Positions 16,074 to 29,098 are shown, numbered from the stretch's first letter. The stretch is 64,000 nt of DNA from Mycobacterium conspicuum (GCF_010730195.1 NZ_AP022613.1:4650001-4714000), one strand, 5' to 3'. Translations and numbers: made by a program. Notes: generated from the letters alone by a model not told the origin.

Positions 16074-17006
16074 TCAACCGGCAATCGACAAAGCGATGCC
16101 GTCCAGGATGTCGTGTTCGCTGACGGTCAGCTCGTCGATGCCGGCCCGGCCGCGCAGCTCGCGGGCCAACTCCTGGACCACGATGGCCCCGCCGCCGATC
16201 ACGTCGGCGCGGCCCTCGTGCATCGGCGCCAGCGCCGCACGCTGCGATCGCGTCATGCCGATCAACCGGTCGCACACGTCCCACAGATCAGACCCGCTGA
16301 CCCGCGAAAGATGAATGGCCGCAGCGTCATACGTCGTCATGTTGTGGGCCAGCGCGGACAACGTCGTCATCGTTCCGGCCAGGCCCACCCAGGTCTGCGC
16401 CCCCTCAACCGGCACCACACTCAGGGCCGCGTCGAGCCGTTCGCGCACCACCCGGCGAGCCGCCGCCACCTCCTGCGGCGTCGGCGGATCCGAGTGCAGA
16501 CACCGCTCGGTCAACCGCACGCAGCCGATGTCGGCCGAATAGCAGGCCGTCACGCTGTCACTGCCCAGCACGATCTCGGTCGAACCGCCACCGAGATCGA
16601 CCACCACGAAAGGCGCTCCGGCACTGTCCAATTCACCGACCGCACCGCGGAACGACAGTGCGGCTTCCTCCTCACCGCTGATCACCTCCGCAACCGTGCC
16701 CAGCACGTCGGCCGTCATCGCAAAGAACACATCACGATTGGTGACATCGCGCGCCGCCGAGGTGGCAACCATGCGCACGCGTTCGGCGCCATGGGCTCGC
16801 ATGAGGTCGGCGTAGTCGACCAGCGCCGCCTTGGTCCGCGAAACCGCTTCCGGTGCGAACTCACCCGTCGCGTCCACGCCCTGCCCCAGCCGCACGATTC
16901 GCGTCTCGCGATGCACATCGCGCAGCCCGCCATCGCTCACCTCGGCGATCAGCAGGCGAATCGAGTTGGTGCCGCAGTCGATTGCGGCAACACGGCTCAC
17001 GGCCAT
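16074..17006 (-). CDS. ppx2: Exopolyphosphatase/pppGpp phosphohydrolase-like protein Ppx2
   Basis: 310 residues. ASKHA-fold Ppx/GppA family: phosphate-1 loop AAIDCGTNSIRLL near the N-terminus, VDLGGGSTEIV (phosphate-2) near residue 147 and LAGTMTTLSAL near 215. M. tuberculosis Rv1026 is 319 residues. Single-domain actinobacterial Ppx proteins lack the C-terminal HD-like region of E. coli Ppx, as here; polyphosphate or ppGpp turnover is the expected role, though substrate preference differs between Ppx1 and Ppx2. It overlaps the end of the upstream DUF501 gene by 10 bp and is the last gene of the mfd-to-ppx2 run. Confidence 0.9.
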   Translation of the reverse strand: MAVSRVAAIDCGTNSIRLLIAEVSDGGLRDVHRETRIVRLGQGVDATGEFAPEAVSRTKAALVDYADLMRAHGAERVRMVATSAARDVTNRDVFFAMTADVLGTVAEVISGEEEAALSFRGAVGELDSAGAPFVVVDLGGGSTEIVLGSDSVTACYSADIGCVRLTERCLHSDPPTPQEVAAARRVVRERLDAALSVVPVEGAQTWVGLAGTMTTLSALAHNMTTYDAAAIHLSRVSGSDLWDVCDRLIGMTRSQRAALAPMHEGRADVIGGGAIVVQELARELRGRAGIDELTVSEHDILDGIALSIAG

Positions 17007-17479
17007 CTCAGCACCGCCGCCGTCGACGGCTCCGCGGCCAAAAGCGCAAGCGCCTCGTCACCAAACGGATTGACCCCCGGACCCTTGGCCAGCGAATGCG
17101 CGATCAGCACGTGCAGGCACTTGACCCGGTCGGGCATGCCGCCGGCGGAGAACCGGGTGCCCAGCGGCTCGATGGCGTCACGCTCGGCCAGATACGACTC
17201 GTGCGCGCGCCGATACGCGGCAGCCAATTCGGGGTCGAGGGCTAACCTCGAAGTCATCTCGCGCATCAGACCGGTCGCCTCCAGCCGGCTCGCGGCGGCG
17301 GTGAGCGCCGGATGGGTCAGGTAGTACAGCGTCGGAAAAGGCGTGCCGTCGGGAAGTTTCGGCGCGGTCTTCACCACGCCGGGCTCACCGTCGGCGCACC
17401 GGTACGCGATCTCGAGCACACCTCGAGGCTCGCGGCCGAGCTGGCGCGCGATCGCCTCGAGGTCGGCATCATCAACCAC
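16997..17479 (-). CDS. DUF501 family protein (Rv1025-like)
   Basis: 160 residues from GTG 17479 (VVDDADLEAIARQLGREP); M. tuberculosis Rv1025 is about 155. The longer frame upstream is the antisense-like shadow of divIC and is rejected. Conserved features of the family visible here are IAYRCADGEPGVVKT, GTPFPTLYYLT and MPDRVKCLHVLIAHSLA with a conserved Cys and His. Function unknown. DUF501 genes are commonly next to eno, divIC and ppx in actinobacteria, as here. Start overlaps the divIC stop and its end overlaps ppx2, so tight translational coupling is likely. Confidence 0.88.
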   Translation of the reverse strand: MVDDADLEAIARQLGREPRGVLEIAYRCADGEPGVVKTAPKLPDGTPFPTLYYLTHPALTAAASRLEATGLMREMTSRLALDPELAAAYRRAHESYLAERDAIEPLGTRFSAGGMPDRVKCLHVLIAHSLAKGPGVNPFGDEALALLAAEPSTAAVLRWP

Positions 17480-18101
17480 CGGGCGGCGGCACGGGCGACG
17501 GGGTGGCGGCCGGCGGCAGGTGCGGGGCGTCGGCGATCGTGTGCCACAACGACGTGTACCAGGGGTTGTTGTTCGCCGGTTTGGCCGCATCGCCGCCGGG
17601 CGGCGCGGCCGTCGCCGCCCCCGGCGGAAGCTGGACCTGGAACGGGATGTCTCCGGGCTTCACGAAGCCGAGGCGCTGACGCGCCTGCGCCGCAATGTAA
17701 GCCGGGTCGTTGAGCCTGTCCTTCTGCTGCTGAAGGTCGGCGATCTGTCGGCGCAGCGCCGCCTCGGTCGCGGCCAACTGCGACATCTCGGTGCGCTGCG
17801 CGAAGTAGGTGCGCACCGGGCCGGCGATGGTGAGCGTCAGCACGCAGACCACCGCGGCCAGCACCGCCGCGCGCCGCGCGGTGAACCCCAGCCGCTGATC
17901 GGAGCGCTGCTCGACGGATTCGGCGATCGATCGCTTGATGGGTTCGACGACATGCTCGGCCAGCGTCTTGGTCGCGCCGCGGCTGGCGACGGTCTGCGGC
18001 GGCTTGGCCGGCTTGGCCGGCTTGCGTCCCCGGACCGAGGCGCCCGCCTTCCCCGGGCGCGATGCCGGGGAACGGCGCTTCGGATCGGGCTTGGCGGCCA
18101 A
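17472..18101 (-). CDS. divIC: Septum formation initiator family protein (FtsB/DivIC)
   Basis: 209 residues. Basic Lys/Pro/Arg-rich cytoplasmic N-terminus (1-75), one transmembrane helix (~77-96, AAVLAAVVCVLTLTIAG), a coiled coil (~100-128, heptad-rich EMSQLAATEAALRRQIADLQ) and the LGFVKPGDIPFQV motif of the DivIC/FtsB family, then a Pro/Ala-rich tail. It is expected to act in the divisome with FtsL and FtsQ at the septum. It lies 11 bp downstream of eno in the same direction. Confidence 0.88.
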   Translation of the reverse strand: MAAKPDPKRRSPASRPGKAGASVRGRKPAKPAKPPQTVASRGATKTLAEHVVEPIKRSIAESVEQRSDQRLGFTARRAAVLAAVVCVLTLTIAGPVRTYFAQRTEMSQLAATEAALRRQIADLQQQKDRLNDPAYIAAQARQRLGFVKPGDIPFQVQLPPGAATAAPPGGDAAKPANNNPWYTSLWHTIADAPHLPPAATPSPVPPPGG

Positions 18102-18112
18102 GCTATTTCAAC

Positions 18113-19402
18113 CTATTTCGGGTCCGGCGCATATCGGGGGAAGGCCAGATCACCGGCATAGCGCGCGGCGTCGCCGAGCGCCTCTTCGATCCGCAGCAGC
18201 TGGTTGTATTTCGCGACCCGCTCGCTGCGGGCCGGGGCACCGGTCTTGATCTGGCCACTGCCGACCGCCACCGCCAGGTCGGCGATCGTGGTGTCCTCCG
18301 TCTCGCCGCTGCGGTGGCTCATCATGGTGCGATATCCGCTGTGATGCGCCAGGGCTACCGCATCGAGCGTCTCGGTCAGCGTGCCGATCTGATTCACCTT
18401 GACCAGCAACGCATTTGCCACACCCCGTTCGATGCCCTCCTCGAGCCGCTCGGGATTGGTGACGAAGATGTCATCGCCGACGATCTGCACCCGGTCGCCG
18501 ATCGACGCGGTCAGGGCGGCCCAGCCGGCCCAATCATCTTCGGAGAGTGGGTCTTCGATCGATACCAGCGGGTAGGAACCCAGCAGGCCGGCGTAGAACT
18601 CGGCCATCTGCTCGGCGCTGCGGGTGTTGCCCTCGAAGGCATAACCGGTGCCGTCGGTGAAAAACTCGGTGGCCGCCGCGTCCAAAGCAAGCGCCACGTC
18701 GGCACCGGGCTTGAAGCCCGCCGACTCGATCGCCTGGCTGATCAGATCCAACGCCGCGGTGGTGCCGGGGACATCCGGGGCGAATCCGCCCTCGTCGCCC
18801 AGGCCGGTGCTCAGCCCGCGCTTCTTCAGGACCGCCTTGAGCGAGTGATAAACCTCGGCGCCCCAACGCAGCGCGTCGGCGAAGCTGGGGGCGCCGATCG
18901 GCGCCACCATGAACTCCTGGATGTCCACGGCGGTGTCGGCGTGTGCGCCGCCGTTGAGGATGTTCATCATCGGGACCGGCAGAATGTGCGCGTTGGGCCC
19001 GCCGATGTAACGGAAAAGTGGCAACTCGGCGGAATCGGCGGCCGCCTTGGCGACCGCCAATGAAACGCCCAGGATCGCGTTGCCGCCCAGTCGGGACTTG
19101 TCCGGGGTGCCGTCGAGGTCTACCAGCGCCTGATCGACCAACCGCTGGTCGTCGGCCGCCAGACCGATGACCGCCGGGGCGATCTCATCGAGGACGGCCT
19201 GGACCGCGTTTTTCACACCCTTGCCGCCGTAGCGCTCGCCGCCGTCGCGCAGCTCGACGGCCTCGTGCTCGCCGGTGGAAGCGCCGGACGGCACGGCCGC
19301 GCGGGCAAACGTCCCGTCGATCAACGCGACCTCGACCTCGACCGTCGGGTTGCCGCGGGAATCGAGGATCTCACGGGCTCCGACCTGCTCGATAATCGGC
19401 AC
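18113..19402 (-). CDS. eno: Enolase
   Basis: 429 residues, full length. Converts 2-phosphoglycerate to phosphoenolpyruvate in glycolysis. Signature pieces: ARQILDSRGNPT-type start (AREILDSRGNPTVEVE), GASTGEHEAVELRD, SIEDPLSEDDW with metal-ligand residues, MMSHRSGETEDTTIADLAVA and QIKTGAPARSERVAKYNQLL. Enolase can also be surface-exposed in mycobacteria. Gene neighbours are lpqU upstream and divIC downstream, as in Rv1023. Confidence 0.98.
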   Translation of the reverse strand: MPIIEQVGAREILDSRGNPTVEVEVALIDGTFARAAVPSGASTGEHEAVELRDGGERYGGKGVKNAVQAVLDEIAPAVIGLAADDQRLVDQALVDLDGTPDKSRLGGNAILGVSLAVAKAAADSAELPLFRYIGGPNAHILPVPMMNILNGGAHADTAVDIQEFMVAPIGAPSFADALRWGAEVYHSLKAVLKKRGLSTGLGDEGGFAPDVPGTTAALDLISQAIESAGFKPGADVALALDAAATEFFTDGTGYAFEGNTRSAEQMAEFYAGLLGSYPLVSIEDPLSEDDWAGWAALTASIGDRVQIVGDDIFVTNPERLEEGIERGVANALLVKVNQIGTLTETLDAVALAHHSGYRTMMSHRSGETEDTTIADLAVAVGSGQIKTGAPARSERVAKYNQLLRIEEALGDAARYAGDLAFPRYAPDPK

Positions 19403-19458
19403 TGCGTTCTCCTTGCCTAAACTCGCTTAGCGTAAAGCCTGGTTTCCGGTTCATCCTG

Positions 19459-20187
19459 CTATAAGGGCCGACCCTTCGCGTAAGCGGTCGCCCAGTCACG
19501 CACGGCGCGCGCATAGACTCCGGAGTTGTTGTAGGCCCGCAGCGCGGTGATCCACCCTCGCGGAGTGGCCAGATCCTTTCCGCGCCAGCACAGATAGCCC
19601 GCGGCCGACAGCGCGGCGTCGTCGATGTTGTCCGGGCTGACGATGCCGTCGTTGTTGGCGTCCACCCCGTACAACCGCCACGTTTCGGGGATGAACTGCA
19701 TCGGGCCCATCGCGCGCGCCAGCCCGCCGTCGGCGTCGGTCCCGTCGTCATCGCCGACGATGCGCAGGTTATCGCCGCTGCCGTCGAGGCGAACACCGCG
19801 AATCGGCGGACTCACGTCTCCGTTGGGCGCCAGCGTCGCACCCCGGTAGGTGCCGTGATGACTCTCCACCTGTCCGATGCCGGCCAACGTGGTCCAGGCG
19901 ATGTGACACTTCGGGTTCTCGACCTCGGCGACCCGGGCGGCGTAGGCGTAGGCCTCGAGCGCAACGACCGGGATTTCCAAGACCTGGGAACGCTTTTCCG
20001 CCCACTCGCGCAGCTGATCCGCGGGCCGGCCGGCGGCATGGGTATCCACCGGCGGCACCGGATCCCCCGCGGGCGGCGGCACGCCTTCGGGGATGAAAAG
20101 GCTGAGTTGCCAGGTGCAACTGGACGCCAAGAGCATGGCGGTCGCGCCTATCACGGCGACGGCCCGCAACCAACGTCTCGGCGACAC
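19459..20187 (-). CDS. lpqU: LpqU-like lipoprotein, lytic transglycosylase fold
   Basis: 242 residues. Signal peptide with lipobox LLASSC (Cys24), then a Pro-rich linker and a transglycosylase-like domain: TLAGIGQVESHHGTYRGA with the presumed catalytic Glu in VES, AMGPMQFIPETW, and AAGYLCWRG, ALRAYNNSGVYA. This resembles the MltB/SLT_2 group that cleaves peptidoglycan glycan strands. Anchored to the outer face of the plasma membrane. Located between mazG and eno as is Rv1022. The enzymatic role is inferred from motifs. Confidence 0.88.
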   Translation of the reverse strand: MSPRRWLRAVAVIGATAMLLASSCTWQLSLFIPEGVPPPAGDPVPPVDTHAAGRPADQLREWAEKRSQVLEIPVVALEAYAYAARVAEVENPKCHIAWTTLAGIGQVESHHGTYRGATLAPNGDVSPPIRGVRLDGSGDNLRIVGDDDGTDADGGLARAMGPMQFIPETWRLYGVDANNDGIVSPDNIDDAALSAAGYLCWRGKDLATPRGWITALRAYNNSGVYARAVRDWATAYAKGRPL

Positions 20188-20259
20188 GACACTCCCCTAT
20201 ACCCAGTTCAGCCCCGTTCATCGTCCCATGGGGTTTGCCGCTCCCCCGGTATTCGGGCC

Positions 20260-21233
20260 TTATCTTCGGCCCTTGCGCTTCTTTGCGCCGCCTTTGAGGA
20301 CCGGTTCGGCGGCCGGCCAGTGGGCGCGCCACTCCTCTTCGGTGATCTCACCCGGCGGCGTGACATCGAACTCGTCCGGGACGCTGCCCCCGCGGCGCGC
20401 CGCGGCAATCGCCTTCTCGGCACCGCGTACCGTGTCGACGAACCCCAAAACGGCGGTGCGCAGCGAGTTTTCGGTGTCGACATCAGCCGACACCGAGATC
20501 GAGGTGATCTCGGCGGGGATCAGGTCGGCGGGCAGCCCGGCCCTGTTGACCCGTTCAATCACCTTCTGCGCCAGCGCCAGAGCCGGCTGACCGGTATGGA
20601 CGTCGTCCATCACCGAGTCCCGCGGCTTTTCGGCGGCCTTGCGCGCCTCCCACTGAGCCAGCTGATCCTCAAGCGAAATCGTCTTGCCCGCAAGCACTTC
20701 CGGCACCCGGTTGCCCAGCTTTCGCATCAGGGTCGCCGCGACGTCGTCGATGGTGAACGGAAGATGCGCCGCCTCCTCGGCGATGCGGGCGTGGAAGAGC
20801 ACCTGCAGCAACAGGTCACCGAGTTCTTCGCGCAACTGGTCGGCGTTGCCGCCGCGAACCGCGTCCAGCAACTCGTAGGTCTCCTCCAGCAGGTACCTGC
20901 ACAACGAGTCGTGAGTTTGCTCACCCTCCCACGGCCCCGCGCTGCGCAGCTTGTCCATCATCGCGACGGCGTCCACCAGGCGTTCGCCGCGCGACGATTC
21001 GGGCGCCGCAATGAGCCGCGCTCCGGCGGCCAATCGCGCGGTGACGGCGGGATGGTTGGGATCCGACGACAGCAGCACCGGTGCCTCTTTCCCGGTCTGC
21101 ACCGGGCGCGCCCCGGGCAGCGACCAGGGCACCGCGACCGGCATCTCCTCGGTGTATTCCACCTCGCCGGTGAGGTGCTCGATGGCTTCGATGGGCACCA
21201 GCGACGGGCGGCGGGGGTCGAACAGGACGACGA

Positions 21234-21237
<4 letters not shown>
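20260..21237 (-). CDS. mazG: Nucleoside triphosphate pyrophosphohydrolase MazG
   Basis: 325 residues from ATG 21237, equal to M. tuberculosis MazG. A longer open frame upstream only reads antisense-like over mfd. The N-terminal third is the mycobacterial-specific extension; the MazG domain follows with CRYLLEETYELLDAV and ELGDLLLQVLFHARIAEE holding the EExxE and ExxD metal ligands. It hydrolyses NTPs, including oxidised dNTPs, to monophosphates and pyrophosphate, giving housecleaning of the nucleotide pool. Start overlaps the mfd stop by 4 bp. Confidence 0.95.
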
Positions 21238-24836
<3,599 letters not shown>

Positions 24837-24943
24837 GATGCCGCCATTCTAGGTGCGCCGGAGGACGTCAATATTGGCCCCGGCACCGTCAAGGAGTCGT
24901 AAGGATCCCGGCAGCCACCCCGGTCCGGGCGCATTTTGAAGTC

Positions 24944-26284
24944 ATGACATTGCTCGATATTTTGCCGTCGCTCGGAAGGGCGGCGCCGCCGCGGTTCGAT
25001 TCCGCGATCTGGCCGGTCACCACGCGTTCCGACGAAGACGGCCGACTCAGCGTCGGGGGCGTACCGCTGGCCGACATCGCCGACGAGTTCGGCACCCCGA
25101 CCTACGTGATCGACGAGACCGACTTCCGCCGCCGCGCCCGGCGTTACCGCAAGGCGCTGCGCAGCGTCGAGGTTGCCTACGCCGGCAAGTCGCTGCTGAC
25201 CACCTCGGTCGCGCGCTGGGCCCGCGAAGAGGGGCTCGGTGTCGACGTCTGCTCCGCCGGCGAGCTGGCGACGGCCCAGGCCGGCGGGGTGGACCCGGCC
25301 CGGATCATCATGCACGGCAACGCGAAATCACCCGAGGAGTTGCGCGAGGCGACCAGGATCGGCGTCGGGCGCATCGTGCTGGATTCCGACATCGAGATCG
25401 CCTACCTCGCGGGCCTGGCGCGCAAGCGCCAGCGGGTGCTGATCCGGGTGACCCCCGATATCGACATCCACGGTCACCGCGCGCTCACCACCGGCATCAG
25501 CGACCAGAAGTTCGGCTTCCCGCTCGCCGGGGACCACGCCGCCGACGCGGTGCGCCGCGTGCTGGCGCATCCGATCCTCGACCTGGTCGGCCTGCACTGC
25601 CATATCGGCTCGCAGGTGACCGATGCGGCGCTGTATGGCGAGGCGATTCATCGGATGATTGCCGCCATGGCCGACATCCGCGCCGCACACGGCGTCATCC
25701 TGACCGAGCTGAACATCGGTGGGGGCCACGGCATCCCGTACGTGGCCGGCGAGTCCGAACTCGACGTCGACGAACTGGCCCGCACCATCGAGGACGCGCT
25801 CGACGAGGCCTGCGCCGCCGAGCATTTCCCGCGGCCGACCATCGTGGTGGAACCCGGCCGGGCCATCAGCGGCCGCGCCGGCGTCACGCTGTACCGGGTC
25901 TCCTCGGTCAAGACCCAACCGGGCGGGCGGACCTTCGTCGCGGTCGACGGCGGCATGAGCGATAACCCGCGGGTGTCGCTGTACGGCGCGCAATACACCG
26001 TCACGTTGGCCAATCGACACGCGTCCGGCGTCAGAGGGCTGGTCACCGTCGCGGGCCGGCATTGCGAGGCCGGCGACGAGATCGCCCGCGACGTCGAGCT
26101 GCCGGCCGACGTGCATCCCGGCGACCTGCTGGCCGTGGCCTGCACCGGCGCCTATCACCACAGCATGGCGTCGAACTACAACATGGTCGGCCGGCCGCCG
26201 CTGGTGGCGGTCAAGGACGGCAGGGCCCGCGAGCTGGTCCGCCGCGAGACGATCGCCGACCTGCTCTCGCGCGACTGCGGCTAG
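24944..26284 (+). CDS. Diaminopimelate decarboxylase-like PLP enzyme (LysA paralogue)
   Basis: 446 residues, fold type III decarboxylase. AYAGKSLLT supplies the PLP Lys (canonical YAxK), LVGLHCHIGSQ binds the phosphate region, IGGGHGIPY is the Gly-rich loop, VVEPGRAIS and CTGAYHHSMASNYN hold substrate-binding residues. The normal mycobacterial lysA lies elsewhere, next to argS and thrA in H37Rv, so this is probably an additional copy. The canonical YALKA is changed to YAGKS, so substrate may be meso-DAP or another diamino or D-amino acid. It is divergent from mfd and convergent with a small secreted protein. Confidence 0.85.
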   Translation: MTLLDILPSLGRAAPPRFDSAIWPVTTRSDEDGRLSVGGVPLADIADEFGTPTYVIDETDFRRRARRYRKALRSVEVAYAGKSLLTTSVARWAREEGLGVDVCSAGELATAQAGGVDPARIIMHGNAKSPEELREATRIGVGRIVLDSDIEIAYLAGLARKRQRVLIRVTPDIDIHGHRALTTGISDQKFGFPLAGDHAADAVRRVLAHPILDLVGLHCHIGSQVTDAALYGEAIHRMIAAMADIRAAHGVILTELNIGGGHGIPYVAGESELDVDELARTIEDALDEACAAEHFPRPTIVVEPGRAISGRAGVTLYRVSSVKTQPGGRTFVAVDGGMSDNPRVSLYGAQYTVTLANRHASGVRGLVTVAGRHCEAGDEIARDVELPADVHPGDLLAVACTGAYHHSMASNYNMVGRPPLVAVKDGRARELVRRETIADLLSRDCG

Positions 26285-26288
26285 CCCA

Positions 26289-26558
26289 CTACCAGCCCAT
26301 GCCTCGCCAGGCGTAGAAGGCGCCGGTGCCGATGTCGTGGACGCCGTAGGAGTCCCAGTAATAGTCGTGGCAGACGCTGGTGTCCCAGGGGATGGGCCGG
26401 CCCGCCGGGTTCGGCTGGCCCGGGCACCAGGTGGTGCAGGCCTGCAAGCGGGGGCAGGGCGCCGCCTGGGCCGACGGCGCGGCCAGCTCGGCGCCGCCCC
26501 ACAGCAACAGCGCGGCCGCTGCCCCCAACAAAGCGGGAACTCGGGTGGATCGTTTCAT
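26289..26558 (-). CDS. Small secreted Cys-containing protein
   Basis: 89 residues. A typical Sec signal peptide (basic start KRSTR, hydrophobic core, cleavage after AQA at residue 32) leaves a ~57-residue mature protein with four cysteines (PCPRLQACTTWCPG and VCHDYYW) and an aromatic C-terminus. This looks like a disulfide-stabilised exported peptide; I know similar short mycobacterial exported proteins without function. Ends 4 bp from the convergent lysA-like stop. Confidence 0.75.
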   Translation of the reverse strand: MKRSTRVPALLGAAAALLLWGGAELAAPSAQAAPCPRLQACTTWCPGQPNPAGRPIPWDTSVCHDYYWDSYGVHDIGTGAFYAWRGMGW

Positions 26559-26662
26559 CGTGGCTCCTTCGTGCCGGTTAATCGCGAACGGGCTGCTGAC
26601 CAGTGGATCTCGCCCGCACTGCTACCGATCCCAACACTTGGGCCTTGCGTATTCCTTGCGTT

Positions 26663-27319
26663 TTACTCGTCCTGCAGCCGAGGATCGGCTTCCAGGCCGA
26701 TCAGGCCGTTCCACATCAGGTTGACCAGGTGCGCGGCGACCACTTCTTTCTTGGGCTCGCGCGTATCGAGCCACCACTGCGCCGTCATCGACACCGATCC
26801 CACCAGCGCCTGGGCGTACAGCGGGGCCAGGCCCGGGTCCAGGCCGCGACGGGCGAAGTCGCCGGCCAGGATGGAGCTGACCTGGCTCACGGCATCGTTG
26901 AGCAGGCTGGAATAGGTGCCCGAGCTGATCGAGGCGGGCGAGTCGCGGATCATGATCCGGAAGCCGTCGGTGCGCTCTTCGACGTAGGTGAGCAGCGCCA
27001 GCGCGACCCGCTCGACCCGCACCCGGGACCGGTTGTTGGTCAGCGACGAGGTGATGCCGTCCAGCAGCGCCGACATCTCCCGGTCGACGACGACGGCATA
27101 GAGGCCTTCCTTGCCGCCGAAATGCTCGTAGACCACCGGCTTGGACACGTTGGCCCGCTGCGCGATCTCTTCGATCGACGTCCCGTCGTAGCCGCGTTCG
27201 GCGAACAGCGAGCGCGCGATCCCGATGAGTTGGTGGCGGCGTTCGCTGCCCGTCATCCGGGCGCGCGGCGCCCGCACCTCTTTATCAGGCTTTTCGGGCT
27301 CGCGTTCCAGCACTGCCAC
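26663..27319 (-). CDS. TetR-family transcriptional regulator (Rv1019-like)
   Basis: 218 residues from GTG 27319; the ATG at 27256 would give 197 residues, the length I recall for Rv1019, so the start is uncertain. The helix-turn-helix is RSLFAERGYDGTSIEEIAQR followed by ANVSKPVVYEHFGGKEGLY. The C-terminal ligand-binding region is all-helical with QWWLDTREPKKEVVAAHL. In M. tuberculosis Rv1019 represses its own operon; whether it controls the mfd-mazG run is not visible here, since the gene is now separated from mfd by two other genes. Divergent from tRNA-Gln and glmU. Confidence 0.9.
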   Translation of the reverse strand: MAVLEREPEKPDKEVRAPRARMTGSERRHQLIGIARSLFAERGYDGTSIEEIAQRANVSKPVVYEHFGGKEGLYAVVVDREMSALLDGITSSLTNNRSRVRVERVALALLTYVEERTDGFRIMIRDSPASISSGTYSSLLNDAVSQVSSILAGDFARRGLDPGLAPLYAQALVGSVSMTAQWWLDTREPKKEVVAAHLVNLMWNGLIGLEADPRLQDE

Positions 27320-27449
27320 GCTAGTCAGGGTACCGGCGTTGACTCTGCGGCTATGGCGGAAAAGTCCGAGAGACTCCCGCCCTACACGCAGAGTCAATGC
27401 GGCCAGACTAGAGTCGCATCGTGCGACTGCGGGCATCCCGCAACTGCAA

Positions 27450-27521
27450 TCCGTCGTGGTGTAATCGGCAGCACATCAGATTTTGGTTCTGAGAGTTCAG
27501 GTTCGAGTCCTGGCGACGGAG
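27450..27521 (+). tRNA. glnU: tRNA-Gln (anticodon TTG)
   Basis: Folds as a full cloverleaf: acceptor stem TCCGTCG/CGACGGA (7 bp) with G discriminator, anticodon stem TCAGA/TCTGA with loop TTTTGGT giving TTG, and a T arm containing GGTTCGAGTCC. No CCA is encoded. It lies 28 bp before glmU, as glnU does in M. tuberculosis. Confidence 0.95.
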
Positions 27522-27549
27522 CTGGTGAGACGCGGCGGAGGGAGAGTCG

Positions 27550-29013
27550 ATGACGGATACCGCTGTCCTGGTTCTCGCCGCCGGGCCCGGGACCCGGATG
27601 CGGTCCGACACCCCGAAGGTGCTGCACCCGATCGCCGGTCGCAGCATGCTGTCGCATTCGCTGCACGCCATCGCCAAGCTGGCACCGCAGCACGTGGTCG
27701 CGGTCTTGGGCCACGAGCACCAGCGCATCGCCCCGATCGTCGCCGAGCTGGCGAACGCCCTCGGGCGCACGATCGACGTCGCGCTGCAGGATCGCCCCCT
27801 CGGCACGGGACACGCGGTGGCCTGCGGCCTGACGGCGCTGCCCGACGACTACTTGGGCACCGTCGTCGTCACCTCGGGCGACACCCCGCTGCTGGACGCC
27901 GACACCCTGGCCGATCTGGTCGCGGCCCACGGCACCAGCGGGGCCGCGGTCACGCTGCTGACCACGACGCTGGCCGACCCGTCCGGTTATGGGCGCATCC
28001 TGCGCACCCAGGACGATCCCCAAAAAGGCGAGGTGATGGCGATCGTCGAGCACACCGACGCGACGCCGTCGCAGCGCCAGATCCGCGAGGTCAACGCCGG
28101 TGTGTACGCCTTCGACATCGCGGCCCTGCGCTCGGCGCTGAGCCGGCTCAGCTCCGACAACGCCCAGCAGGAGCTTTATCTCACCGACGTCGTCGCGATC
28201 CTGCGGCAAGACGGCCGGGTCGTGCATTCTCGCCACGTCGACGACAGCGCGCTGGTGGCCGGCGTCAACAACCGGGTCCAGCTGGCCGAGCTGGGCGCCG
28301 AACTGAACCGCCGCATCGTCGCCGCCCACCAGATGGCCGGCGTCACCATCGTCGACCCCGCGACCACCTGGATCGACGTGGACGTGACGATCGGCCGCGA
28401 CACCGTCGTGCATCCGGGAACGCAGCTGCTCGGGTGCACCCGGATCGGCGGCCACTGCGCCATCGGCCCGGACACCACCCTGACCGACGTCACCGTCGGC
28501 GACGGGGCCTCGGTGGTCCGCACGCACGGCACGTCGGCGGTGATCGGGGACGGCGCCGACGTCGGCCCCTTCACCTACCTGCGGCCCGGCACCGTGTTGG
28601 GTTCCGACGGCAAGCTGGGCGCGTTCGTCGAGGTGAAGAACTCGACCATCGGCACCGGGACCAAGGTGCCGCACCTGACCTACGTCGGGGACGCCGACAT
28701 CGGCGAGCACAGCAATATCGGCGCGTCCAGCGTGTTCGTCAACTACGACGGCATCTCCAAGCGGCGCACCACCGTCGGCTCGCACGTCCGGACCGGGTCG
28801 GACACCATGTTCGTGGCGCCGGTGAACGTCGGCGACGGCGCGTACACCGGGGCCGGGACGGTGCTGCGCGACGACGTCCCGCCCGGCGCGCTGGCGGTGT
28901 CGGCGGGCCCGCAACGCAACATCGAGGACTGGGTGCAGCGCAAGCGTCCGGGAACCCCGGCGGCCGAGGCGGCCGAAAGGGCCAAGGAGCAGACCGACCC
29001 CGAATCGACATGA
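27550..29013 (+). CDS. glmU: Bifunctional GlmU: glucosamine-1-phosphate acetyltransferase and GlcNAc-1-P uridyltransferase
   Basis: 487 residues (495 in M. tuberculosis). N-terminal Rossmann uridyltransferase with LAAGPGTRMRSDTPKVLHP and GDTPLLDADTL; C-terminal left-handed beta-helix of hexapeptide repeats with the acetyltransferase His region (FVEVKNSTIGTGTKVPHLTY, VNYDG). It makes UDP-GlcNAc for peptidoglycan and the arabinogalactan linker and is essential. The family signature is LAAGxGTRM; here the x is Pro (LAAGPGTRM). First gene of the glmU-prsA-arsC-like-lpqT run. Confidence 0.97.
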   Translation: MTDTAVLVLAAGPGTRMRSDTPKVLHPIAGRSMLSHSLHAIAKLAPQHVVAVLGHEHQRIAPIVAELANALGRTIDVALQDRPLGTGHAVACGLTALPDDYLGTVVVTSGDTPLLDADTLADLVAAHGTSGAAVTLLTTTLADPSGYGRILRTQDDPQKGEVMAIVEHTDATPSQRQIREVNAGVYAFDIAALRSALSRLSSDNAQQELYLTDVVAILRQDGRVVHSRHVDDSALVAGVNNRVQLAELGAELNRRIVAAHQMAGVTIVDPATTWIDVDVTIGRDTVVHPGTQLLGCTRIGGHCAIGPDTTLTDVTVGDGASVVRTHGTSAVIGDGADVGPFTYLRPGTVLGSDGKLGAFVEVKNSTIGTGTKVPHLTYVGDADIGEHSNIGASSVFVNYDGISKRRTTVGSHVRTGSDTMFVAPVNVGDGAYTGAGTVLRDDVPPGALAVSAGPQRNIEDWVQRKRPGTPAAEAAERAKEQTDPEST

Positions 29014-29098
29014 TGAATTTGTGCTTTCGCAACCGGTACCCTATCGCTACGTACGATCAGGCGAATAGGCCACCATTTCGAGCGGTGAGGGCAGCGCG

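Noticed and set aside
27450..27521. tRNA-Gln as a phage or island attachment site
   Set aside because: No integrase, no duplicated tRNA 3' end and glmU follows as in other mycobacteria.
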